From NCBI GenBank assembly GCA_964397775.1, contig CAYNKL010000107.1, positions 1 through 13,823 on the forward strand: 13,823 nt of DNA, in the 5' to 3' direction. The stretch is from Allosediminivita sp964397775. GTDB lineage: Bacteria > Pseudomonadota > Alphaproteobacteria > Rhodobacterales > Rhodobacteraceae. This document shows, in pieces, positions 6,569 through 12,788 of the stretch. Under the pieces are notes generated by a model, which was given only the letters and a program-made list of their open reading frames with translations, searched no databases and was not told the DNA's origin. The translations under genes were made by a program, and so were the position numbers. Position 1 is the stretch's first letter. Each line of letters begins with the position of its first letter.

Positions 6569-6597
6569 TTGCACGCCCCCATGGGCTTGCCATAGAC
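6569..6597 (+). promoter_or_regulatory. Candidate fabB-fabI promoter
   Basis: TTGCAC (6569-6574) and ATAGAC (6592-6597) are separated by 17 bases, ending 29 bases before the fabB ATG. It copies the form of the candidate fabA promoter and would let fabB and fabI be transcribed independently of fabA. Confidence 0.45.
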
Positions 6598-6626
6598 AGG
6601 CGGCCAACAGACCAAGAGGGGGCCGC

Positions 6627-7856
6627 ATGCGCCGCGTCGTCGTGACTGGGCTGGGGGTAGTCTCCAGCATCGGGAATACTGCCGAGGAAGTGGTGGGCTC
6701 GCTGAAGGCCGGCCGCTCGGGCATCACTGCCAACGAGCAGATGAAGGAATACGGCTTTCGCAGCCAGATTGCCGGCGATCTGAAGATCGACCTGGCCGAG
6801 CACATCGACAAGCGCACGCTGCGCTTCATGGGGCCGGGCGCCGCCTATGCCCATATCGCGATGCAACAGGCCATCGTGGATGCCGGCCTGGACGAGAGCG
6901 AGGTGGTGAACCCGCGTACGGGGCTTGTCGCGGGCTCGGGCGGGCCGTCGACCAGCGCGATGCTGAGCGCGCATCAGACCGTGCTCAAGACCGGGGCGAC
7001 GAAGCGGATCGGGCCCTTCGCGGTGCCGAAGTGCATGTCCTCGACGATCTCGGCCAACCTCTCGACCGCCTTCAAGATCAAGGGCATCAACTATTCCATC
7101 ACCTCGGCCTGCTCGACCTCGCTGCACTGTATCGGCAATGCGGCCGAGCAGATCATGATGGGCAAGCAGGACGTGATGTTCGCCGGCGGCGGCGAGGAGC
7201 TCGACTGGACGCTGAGCTGCCTCTTCGACGCGATGGGCGCCATGTCCACGAAGTTCAACGACACGCCGGAGAAGGCGAGCCGGGCGTTCGACGCGGACCG
7301 CGACGGCTTCGTGATTTCGGGCGGCGGCGGCATGGTGGTGCTCGAGGATCTGGAGCACGCCAAGGCGCGCGGCGCCAAGATCTATGCCGAGGTGACGGGC
7401 TATGCCGCCACCAGCGACGGGCACGACATGGTCGCGCCCTCGGGCGAGGGCGGCGAGCGGGCCATGCGGCTGGCGCTGCAGACGCTGCCCGAAGACCGCA
7501 AGGTGAGCTACATCAACGCGCATGGCACCTCGACCCCCGTGGGCGACGTGGGCGAGATCGAGGCCGTGCGTCGCGTCTTCGGCGCGGGCAGCACGCCGCC
7601 GGTGAGCTCCACCAAGTCGATGACCGGCCACAGCCAGGGCGCGACCGGCGCGCAGGAGGCGATCTACTGCCTGCTTATGCTGCGCGACGATTTCATCACG
7701 CCCTCGATCAACGTCGAGACGCTGGACCCGGCGCTGGAGCCTGCCGAGATCGCCACCGATCTTGTCGAGGGGGCGGGGCTCGACACCGTGATGACCAACT
7801 CCTTTGGGTTCGGCGGGACCAACGGGTCCATGCTGCTTTCGAAATATGATGGATAG
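6627..7856 (+). CDS. fabB: 3-oxoacyl-ACP synthase I
   Basis: A 409-residue thiolase-fold condensing enzyme. It elongates acyl-ACP with malonyl-ACP, including the cis-3-decenoyl-ACP made by FabA, and is required for unsaturated fatty acids in FabA/FabB organisms. The catalytic triad is visible: C162 in SITSACSTSLHCIG, H299 in NAHGTSTPVGD and H335 in SMTGHSQGATGAQE, with the conserved K330. The C-terminal NSFGFGGTNGS is also typical. Pairing with fabA argues for FabB rather than FabF. GAGGGGG four bases before the ATG is the ribosome site. fabI follows after six bases, so the two are probably one transcript. Confidence 0.96.
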   Translation: MRRVVVTGLGVVSSIGNTAEEVVGSLKAGRSGITANEQMKEYGFRSQIAGDLKIDLAEHIDKRTLRFMGPGAAYAHIAMQQAIVDAGLDESEVVNPRTGLVAGSGGPSTSAMLSAHQTVLKTGATKRIGPFAVPKCMSSTISANLSTAFKIKGINYSITSACSTSLHCIGNAAEQIMMGKQDVMFAGGGEELDWTLSCLFDAMGAMSTKFNDTPEKASRAFDADRDGFVISGGGGMVVLEDLEHAKARGAKIYAEVTGYAATSDGHDMVAPSGEGGERAMRLALQTLPEDRKVSYINAHGTSTPVGDVGEIEAVRRVFGAGSTPPVSSTKSMTGHSQGATGAQEAIYCLLMLRDDFITPSINVETLDPALEPAEIATDLVEGAGLDTVMTNSFGFGGTNGSMLLSKYDG

Positions 7857-7862
7857 CGACCG

Positions 7863-8654
7863 ATGACAGGCAGTCTGAAAGGCAAGCGCGGGCTTGTCAT
7901 GGGTGTGGCGAACGAGAGGTCGATCGCCTGGGGCATCGCCAAGGCACTGAGCGAGGCGGGGGCCGAACTGGCCTTTGCCTATCAGGGCGACAATTTCGCC
8001 AAGCGGGTCGCGCCGTTGGCGGCCTCGGTGGGGTCGGACCTGCTGGTGGACATCGACGTGACCGACGACGACCGGCTGGATGCGGGCTTTGCCGCCCTGG
8101 CCGAGCAGTGGCCGACCATCGACTTTGTCGTGCACGCGGTGGCCTATTCCGACAAGAACGAGCTGTCGGGACGGTTCCTCAACACCAGCCGGGCGAACTT
8201 CAAGCACTCGCTGGAGATCTCGGCCTATTCTTTCATCGAGGTTGCCCGGCGGGCGCATCCGATGATGGTCGAGAACGGCGGCACGCTGCTGACCCTGACC
8301 TACCAGGGCAGCCACCGGGTGGTGCCGAACTACAACGTCATGGGCGTGGCCAAGGCGGCGCTGGAGTCGGCGACGGCCTACCTCGCCAACGATCTCGGCC
8401 CCGAGGGCATCCGTGTGAATGCGATCAGCCCCGGCCCGATGAAGACGCTGGCGGGATCGGCCATCGGCGGTGCGCGGCGGACCTACAAGTACACCGAAGC
8501 CAACACGCCGCTGCGGTCGAACGCGACGCTGGAGGCGGTGGGCGGCACGGCGGTCTGGCTGGTGTCGGACGCGGGTTCCTGTACCACGGGCGAGATCGTG
8601 CACGTGGACGGCGGCTTCCACATCCTCGGGATGCCGCAGCTCGAGAACCTCTGA
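7863..8654 (+). CDS. fabI: Enoyl-ACP reductase (NADH)
   Basis: A 263-residue short-chain dehydrogenase/reductase-type enzyme that reduces trans-2-enoyl-ACP, the last step of each elongation cycle. The glycine-rich nucleotide site is GVANERSIAWGIA (14-26). The active site has Y147, Y157 and K164 in TYQGSHRVVPNYNVMGVAK, the FabI spacing (E. coli Y146, Y156, K163). At the position of E. coli G93, where substitution gives triclosan resistance, the sequence HAVAYSDKNEL has Ala94. As I recall this is shared by rhizobial FabI1, so I do not infer resistance from it. The start lies six bases after the fabB stop, without a strong ribosome site of its own, which suggests translational coupling. Confidence 0.96.
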   Translation: MTGSLKGKRGLVMGVANERSIAWGIAKALSEAGAELAFAYQGDNFAKRVAPLAASVGSDLLVDIDVTDDDRLDAGFAALAEQWPTIDFVVHAVAYSDKNELSGRFLNTSRANFKHSLEISAYSFIEVARRAHPMMVENGGTLLTLTYQGSHRVVPNYNVMGVAKAALESATAYLANDLGPEGIRVNAISPGPMKTLAGSAIGGARRTYKYTEANTPLRSNATLEAVGGTAVWLVSDAGSCTTGEIVHVDGGFHILGMPQLENL

Positions 8655-8655
8655 A

Positions 8656-8687
8656 CCTGTGCGGGCGGCATCTGCCGCCGCCACAGG
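8656..8687 (+). terminator. Hairpin after fabI
   Basis: Inner arms GGCGGCA/TGCCGCC and outer arms CCTGTG/CACAGG are separated by a 2x2 mismatch. The hairpin starts directly after the fabI stop. No T-run follows, so it may end or protect the fabBI mRNA without being a classical intrinsic terminator. Confidence 0.4.
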
Positions 8688-8705
8688 AACCCCGGCCTTC
8701 GCGAG

Positions 8706-8726
8706 GTGGTTGATGTGTCAAACCAC
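8706..8726 (+). promoter_or_regulatory. Inverted repeat just upstream of a ribosome site
   Basis: GTGGTTGA and TCAAACCAC can pair around a TGTG loop with one bulged A. The hairpin ends six bases before the GGAGG (8733-8737) of the reductase gene, so it could be an operator or a translation-control hairpin. Confidence 0.35.
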
Positions 8727-8742
8727 ATGACAGGAGGCCGCA

Positions 8743-9417
8743 ATGCCACATCGTCTGACACTGAAGGCAATCCATCCCGTCACGCATGACGTGAACCACC
8801 TCGTGTTCGACAAGCCCGAGGGCTTTTCGTTTTCGCCCGGGCAGGCGACGGACTTCGCACTCGATCAGGATGGCTGGCGCGAGGAGAAGCGCCCCTTCAC
8901 CTTCACCAGCCTGCCGCATGAGGACAGCCTGCAGTTCGTCATCAAGGCCTACCCGGACCATGACGGGGTGACGACGCGGATCGCGGACCTCAAGCCCGGC
9001 GACACCGTGCTGATCGACGAGCCCTGGGGCGCGATCGAGGACAAGGGCGACGGCGTCTTCATCGCGGGCGGTGCGGGCGTCACGCCCTTCATCGCGGTCC
9101 TGCGCAAGAAGCTGCACGAGAAGGGCACGCTTGAGGGCAACACGCTGATCTTCTCGAACAAGACCGAGCAGGACATCATCCTGCGCGAGGAATTCGAGGC
9201 CATGGACGGTCTGCGCGTGCACTGGACCGTGACCGAGGAAAAGAGCAGCCCGCTGGCGCGCGGCACGATCGACCGCACCATGCTGGCGGATTTCGTGAAG
9301 GCTCAGTCGGACATGTGCTACGTCTGCGGGCCGGACGAGATGATCGAGGCGATCCGCGAGGAACTCGAATACATCGACGTGGCGCCTGACCGGATCGTGA
9401 CCGAAGACCTCGACTGA
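8743..9417 (+). CDS. Ferredoxin reductase-like FAD/NAD(P)H oxidoreductase
   Basis: A 224-residue protein of the ferredoxin-NADP reductase superfamily. Residues 1-95 form the FAD-binding barrel with RPFTFTS (50-56), a variant of the RxYS flavin motif. Residues 105-200 form the NAD(P)-binding part with IAGGAGVTPFIAVL (GGAGVTPF 109-116) and YVCGPDEM (193-200). There is no plant-type 2Fe-2S domain, so it probably passes electrons from NAD(P)H to a separate ferredoxin, flavodoxin or heme protein. CAGGAGG precedes the ATG at good spacing. It stands alone, and its last 100 bp overlap the convergent acetyltransferase gene. The physiological partner is unknown. Confidence 0.85.
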   Translation: MPHRLTLKAIHPVTHDVNHLVFDKPEGFSFSPGQATDFALDQDGWREEKRPFTFTSLPHEDSLQFVIKAYPDHDGVTTRIADLKPGDTVLIDEPWGAIEDKGDGVFIAGGAGVTPFIAVLRKKLHEKGTLEGNTLIFSNKTEQDIILREEFEAMDGLRVHWTVTEEKSSPLARGTIDRTMLADFVKAQSDMCYVCGPDEMIEAIREELEYIDVAPDRIVTEDLD

Positions 9418-9956
9418 GAGGGCGCGACGCGGCGGACGTCGCCAAGCTTGAGCACGAGATAGATGTCATCGAAGGGGCCGTCTTCCGTCACGATCGCGGC
9501 GGGCAGACGGCCGACTTCCTCAAAGCCGAAGCTCTGGAAGAATGGCAGCGCCTCCAGAGGGGCCCCTGTGGAAATGGCGAACTCGATCTGCGTGGCCCCC
9601 TCGGCGCGCGCTTGCGAAATCACCGCGACCATGAGCCGGAGCGGCGCCTCGCTGGCCTGTGCATGTGGGCGGACGTAGAATTTTTCGAGCCGGCGCCTGT
9701 GACGGGCCCGCGACGGGGCAGGGATGGTGAGGGCCGCAAGGCCCACGCAGTCTGGCTCTCCGTCTCCCGCAGCCGTCTCGAAGATGCCGAAACGCCCGCC
9801 GCCTGCGAGCAGCGCCTCGACCTGTTCTTCCGGGATGCTCCGTGTTTCGGCCGCGCTGGGGTGAAAGGCGTAGGGGTGGAGTTCCGCCATCTCGTTCACC
9901 AGCGCTCGCCAGAGGCGGACATCTTCTGCGGTCAGGGTTCGGACGGTCAGTGCCAT
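9318..9956 (-). CDS. GNAT-like N-acetyltransferase
   Basis: A 212-residue protein; residues 1-172 resemble a single GNAT domain. Visible parts are the N-terminal LTVRTLTAEDVRLWRALVNEMAE, the FYVRPHAQASEAPLRLMVAVISQA segment at the position of the acetyl-CoA loop, and APLEALPFFQSFGFEEVGRL, the usual 'A..FY..GF' region. The canonical Q/R-x-x-G-x-G/A acetyl-CoA loop is not intact (HAQASEA), so activity is uncertain. Residues 180-212 are read antisense through the end of the reductase gene and are Ser/Arg/Ile-rich low-complexity sequence, probably an added tail without fold. AGAGG eight bases before the ATG supports the start. Substrate unknown. Confidence 0.72.
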   Translation of the reverse strand: MALTVRTLTAEDVRLWRALVNEMAELHPYAFHPSAAETRSIPEEQVEALLAGGGRFGIFETAAGDGEPDCVGLAALTIPAPSRARHRRRLEKFYVRPHAQASEAPLRLMVAVISQARAEGATQIEFAISTGAPLEALPFFQSFGFEEVGRLPAAIVTEDGPFDDIYLVLKLGDVRRVAPSQSRSSVTIRSGATSMYSSSSRIASIISSGPQT

Positions 9957-10313
9957 AAGAGAGCCTCTGTCGTGTCGGAAACCGTCGTGAAAGGCGCAGC
10001 ATGAAAGCCCGGCCTGCCCCGATTCAAGCAGGAAGACCGAGATCGGTTCCCAAGCGCGATGCAGGCCTGCAGCTGGCGTGGCACGACCCGGCGGGGGACT
10101 CGCGGATACGGGATTCTTGTGCCGCGAACGGACATATGCGGTACCTTCCTCGTTTCTTTCATCAAATTGAAAACCAGCGCGGGACGGCGGCCAGCGCGAG
10201 GCGCGACATCCCGGAGCCCTGGCTTCGGCGCGGCGCCGCAGCGATAGGACTCCGCAGCCCGCGCCGCAAGTAAATGGTAAGCAAGGCTGTCGTTCTTATG
10301 GAAACGATGCGTT

Positions 10314-10325
10314 CAAACCGGTTTG
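10314..10325. promoter_or_regulatory. 12-bp palindrome upstream of miaB
   Basis: CAAACCGGTTTG is a perfect palindrome with a central CG, a shape common in LacI-family operators. It ends 19 bases before the candidate miaB -35. No regulator gene is nearby. Confidence 0.35.
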
Positions 10326-10344
10326 GGCACATTCTCCGGGTGCA

Positions 10345-10373
10345 TTGCAAGAGCGGGGGTTTTTGCTGTATCC
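10345..10373 (+). promoter_or_regulatory. Candidate miaB promoter
   Basis: TTGCAA (10345-10350) and GTATCC (10368-10373) are separated by 17 bases. The -35 is the same hexamer as that proposed for fabA. The leader would be about 50 bases. Confidence 0.3.
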
Positions 10374-10433
10374 GCAGCCTCTGAGACAAGGCTGGCCGGG
10401 CGCAGGCGCGCCGCCATGCGAAAGGGACGCGCG

Positions 10434-11759
10434 ATGACCGAGGCGAAGAAGCTCTTCATCAAGACTTACGGCTGTCAGATGAACGTCTACGACAGCGAGC
10501 GCATGGAGGAGTCGCTCCAGGGCTACGAACGGACCGACACGCCCGAGGACGCTGACCTGATCCTGCTCAACACCTGTCACATCCGGGAAAAGGCCGCCGA
10601 AAAGGTCTATTCCGAGCTGGGCCGCTTCAGGCATCTCAAGGCGGAACGCCCCGACCTGCGCATCGGCGTGGCGGGTTGCGTGGCCCAGGCCGAAGGGGCC
10701 GAAATCATGCGGCGCCAGCCGCTGGTCGATCTGGTCGTCGGTCCGCAGAGCTACCACCGCCTGCCGCAACTCGAGGCACGGGCGCGCGCCGGCGAAAAGG
10801 CGCTCGACACCGATTTCCCCGAGGAAGACAAGTTCGAGAAGCTGAAAAGCCGCCCCAAGGCGAAGCGCGGGCCCACGGCCTTTCTCACCGTGCAGGAGGG
10901 CTGCGACAAGTTCTGCGCCTTCTGCGTGGTGCCCTATACCCGCGGGGCCGAAGTCAGCCGCCCCGCGACCCGCATCCTCGAAGAGGCGCGCGACCTGGTC
11001 GAACGCGGCGTGCGCGAGATCACGCTGCTGGGCCAGAACGTGAATGCCTATCACGGGCAGGGGCCCGACGGGCGCGAATGGTCGCTGGCGCGGCTCATCT
11101 GGGCACTGAGCGAGATCGACGGGCTGGCGCGCATCCGCTTCACCACCTCGCACCCCAACGACATGGACGAGGACCTGATCGAGGCGCATGGCAGCTGTTC
11201 GAAGCTGATGCCCTACCTGCACCTGCCGGTTCAGGCGGGCAGCGACAAGATCCTCAAGCGCATGAACCGCTCGCATACGGCGGAAAGCTACCTCAAGCTG
11301 ATCGAACGCCTGCGTGCGGCGCGCCCCGACCTGCATCTGTCGGGTGACTTCATCGTGGGCTTCCCGGAAGAGACCGAAGAGGATTTCCAGGCGACGATGG
11401 ATATCGTTCGGGCGGCGGGCTACGGCTCGGCCTTCTCGTTCAAGTATTCGACGCGGCCCGGGACCCCCGCGGCCGAGCGCGACCAGCTTTCGGAAGAGGT
11501 CAAGGACGACCGTCTGCGGCGCCTGCAGGCGCTGCTGACCGAACAGCAGCGCGCGGTGCAGGACAGCATGGTCGGGCGCGAGGTCTCGGTGCTGGTGGAA
11601 AAGCCGGGCCGGTTCGAGGGTCAGATGGTCGGCAAGTCGGAGTACCTGCACGCGGTGCATTTCGATGCCGCGGGTCATGTTCCCGGCGATCTGGTGCGGA
11701 TGCGGATCACCGCCTCGGGGCCGAACTCGCTCTCGGGCGAGGCGCTGCAGCTCGCCTGA
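10434..11759 (+). CDS. miaB: tRNA-2-methylthio-N6-dimethylallyladenosine synthase
   Basis: A 441-residue radical SAM methylthiotransferase. It converts i6A37 to ms2i6A37 in tRNAs that read codons starting with U, which includes tRNA-Leu(UAA) encoded in this window. The N-terminal MTTase domain has three cluster cysteines: C14 (TYGCQMN), C48 (NTCHIRE) and C82 (AGCVAQ). The radical SAM motif CxxxCxxC is C157, C161 and C164 in EGCDKFCAFCVVPYTRG. The C-terminal 65 or so residues form the TRAM RNA-binding domain. The length is typical. The start at 10434 has AAGGGA upstream and gives the usual N-terminus (KLFIKTYGCQMN); the frame is open to 10323, but that extension is not family-like. phoH follows after the two inserted small genes. 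Confidence 0.95.
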   Translation: MTEAKKLFIKTYGCQMNVYDSERMEESLQGYERTDTPEDADLILLNTCHIREKAAEKVYSELGRFRHLKAERPDLRIGVAGCVAQAEGAEIMRRQPLVDLVVGPQSYHRLPQLEARARAGEKALDTDFPEEDKFEKLKSRPKAKRGPTAFLTVQEGCDKFCAFCVVPYTRGAEVSRPATRILEEARDLVERGVREITLLGQNVNAYHGQGPDGREWSLARLIWALSEIDGLARIRFTTSHPNDMDEDLIEAHGSCSKLMPYLHLPVQAGSDKILKRMNRSHTAESYLKLIERLRAARPDLHLSGDFIVGFPEETEEDFQATMDIVRAAGYGSAFSFKYSTRPGTPAAERDQLSEEVKDDRLRRLQALLTEQQRAVQDSMVGREVSVLVEKPGRFEGQMVGKSEYLHAVHFDAAGHVPGDLVRMRITASGPNSLSGEALQLA

Positions 11760-11863
11760 AGCGACGTCCTCCCAAGCGGCAAACCCGTGCGCCGAGTTCT
11801 GGTCGCCCGGGGCAATCCGTCTTGTGGGAATGCCACTTGCGGCGGGTCTCTGACGTGATGCGT

Positions 11864-11894
11864 CTATTACGCCGCGTAAATAGCTGATAATCAG
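11864..11894. promoter_or_regulatory. Two adjacent dyads upstream of the exported pair
   Basis: CTATTACG and CGTAAATAG (11864-11883) form an imperfect dyad with one extra base, directly followed by the perfect dyad CTGAT-A-ATCAG (11884-11894). They lie 50-80 bases before the first small gene and form its only A/T-rich patch, so a promoter or operator is likely here. The 1-base centre excludes a normal FNR site. Confidence 0.35.
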
Positions 11895-11943
11895 GGGGAG
11901 TCGGCGTCCCTTCCGCAGCGGGCCGCCTTCCGGGGAGGAGCCC

Positions 11944-12357
11944 ATGACGAGGATCTTTGCGAAGACCCATGTCCGCGCCGTGCTGGTGGCGTTCGCGGCG
12001 CTGCTGGGCGCAGGCCAGCTCGCGGCCGAGCCCATCGTGATCGACGAGGAGACCGGCGAACAGATCCGCATCAACGGGCTGAGCGATGGTGCGATGGAGA
12101 CGCTGCGCGGCGGCGGGCGGGTGATCGCCACCACGCCCGGCGGGCGTGTGGTTTTGAAGGGTGAGGTCTTCCGCCCCGGCATCTGGACCGACCCCGACGG
12201 CTGCCAGCACTGGATCATGGACGACGGGATCGAAGGCTACATGGCGCCGATCCTGACGCGTGAGGGCAAGCCTGTCTGCCACCGCGGCTACATCTCGCGC
12301 GAGGGGCAGTTCGTCATCCGCAAGTCCGACCTGCCGCCCGGCAGCGCGGATCGCTAG
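11944..12357 (+). CDS. Small exported protein with GCQxWIxDDGxEGYM module (copy A)
   Basis: A 137-residue protein that I cannot assign to a characterised family. It has a signal peptide (residues 1-28, likely cleavage at LAA before E29), so it is probably periplasmic or secreted. Residues 78-114 hold a compact module with Trp81, GCQHWIMDDGIEGYM (86-100) and PVCHR, whose Cys87 and Cys112 could form a disulfide after export. The same module is in the next gene. A 45-residue acidic region of unknown fold (EPIVIDEETGEQIRI...) precedes it. GGGGAGGAG four bases before the ATG is a strong ribosome site. The stop is 12 bases before the next start, so both are probably one transcript. miaB ends 184 bp upstream. 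Confidence 0.82.
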   Translation: MTRIFAKTHVRAVLVAFAALLGAGQLAAEPIVIDEETGEQIRINGLSDGAMETLRGGGRVIATTPGGRVVLKGEVFRPGIWTDPDGCQHWIMDDGIEGYMAPILTREGKPVCHRGYISREGQFVIRKSDLPPGSADR

Positions 12358-12369
12358 GGGAGGGCGGCG

Positions 12370-12654
12370 ATGCTTCGGAGCCTTGTAACCGCTGCGCTTG
12401 CCACCCTTGCGCTTGCGGGCTGTGCAGTCGACCGGCCCGTGGGGCCCGACAAGTCGCAGGAGGGGCGTCAGGATCTGTCCGACCTGCGCGCGGGCATTTG
12501 GATCTCGCCGCACGGCTGCCAGTACTGGATCATCGACGACGGCGCAGAGGGCTACATGAGCCCGCGCTTCGACCCGATCACGGGCCGGCCGGTCTGCACC
12601 CGCGTCCCCGTGGATTTCCCCGGCCTCGCCACCGGCGACTTCCGCGGCGGCTAG
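12370..12654 (+). CDS. Small lipoprotein with GCQxWIxDDGxEGYM module (copy B)
   Basis: A 94-residue lipoprotein: MLRSLVTAALATLALAGC has lipobox LAGC with acylated C18. After a short charged linker, residues 42-78 repeat the module of the preceding gene: GIW, GCQYWIIDDGAEGYM (49-63), P, and RPVCTR, with Cys50 and Cys76. The two modules share most residues around the Cys-Gln-Trp-Asp-Asp-Gly-Glu-Gly-Tyr-Met core, so the genes are paralogues, but one product is predicted soluble and the other lipid-anchored. GGGAGGG precedes the ATG. A GCGGCG/CGCCGC hairpin (12644-12661) spans the stop codon, without a T-run. Function is unknown; exposure in the periplasm or at the outer membrane is inferred from the signals. 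Confidence 0.82.
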   Translation: MLRSLVTAALATLALAGCAVDRPVGPDKSQEGRQDLSDLRAGIWISPHGCQYWIIDDGAEGYMSPRFDPITGRPVCTRVPVDFPGLATGDFRGG

Positions 12655-12788
12655 ACGCCGCTGCGGGCGGCAGTGACCGCGCCGATCGCGTCAGGGGGCT
12701 TCCCTCGCGTCGTGCCGCGCGTGCTCTTGCTTGCCACGGCCGCCCGGGCTTGGCACGCTGGGGACGACTCGCACACCAGGAGAGATGC

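Larger units (their letters stand above)
6236..6626. other. Intergenic region between the J-like gene and fabB
   Basis: This 391-bp gap holds an in-frame upstream extension of the J-like gene (to 6325), a candidate reverse promoter for it, a 16-bp dyad, a plus-strand TATAAT (6351-6356) without a clear -35, and a candidate fabB promoter at 6569-6597. The first half is A/T-richer and the second half returns to high GC, so the edge of the inserted segment may lie near 6420. I see no convincing additional gene. Confidence 0.6.
9957..10433. other. Intergenic region with several palindromes
   Basis: This 477-bp gap separates the divergent acetyltransferase and miaB genes. Short open frames here have arginine- and alanine-rich, non-protein-like translations without good ribosome sites, so I call no gene. 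It contains the perfect palindromes TGCAGGCCTGCA (10060-10071) and CAAACCGGTTTG (10314-10325), the dyad ACCGA-GA-TCGGT (10036-10047) and a candidate miaB promoter. Confidence 0.55.

Noticed and set aside
7863..8654. Ala at the FabI position equal to E. coli G93 as a sign of triclosan resistance
   Set aside because: The HA.A.SDKNEL form appears to be general in alphaproteobacterial FabI, and resistance in E. coli is tied to Val at that position.
6429..8684. Very long open frame on the reverse strand across fabB and fabI
   Set aside because: It is antisense to two genes with intact catalytic motifs, and its translation is Arg/His/Ala-rich low-complexity sequence, as expected from GC-rich codon bias on the opposite strand.
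10001..10273. 90-codon open frame in the gap before miaB
   Set aside because: Arg/Ala/Pro-rich composition, no ribosome site and no resemblance to any protein I know.
10296..12218. Long reverse-strand open frame across miaB and the first small exported gene
   Set aside because: It is a shadow of miaB codon bias, with no domain-like sequence and no plausible start context.
12750..12780. Sigma-54 promoter before phoH (TGGCACG-like element)
   Set aside because: The required downstream TTGC element is missing at the right distance.
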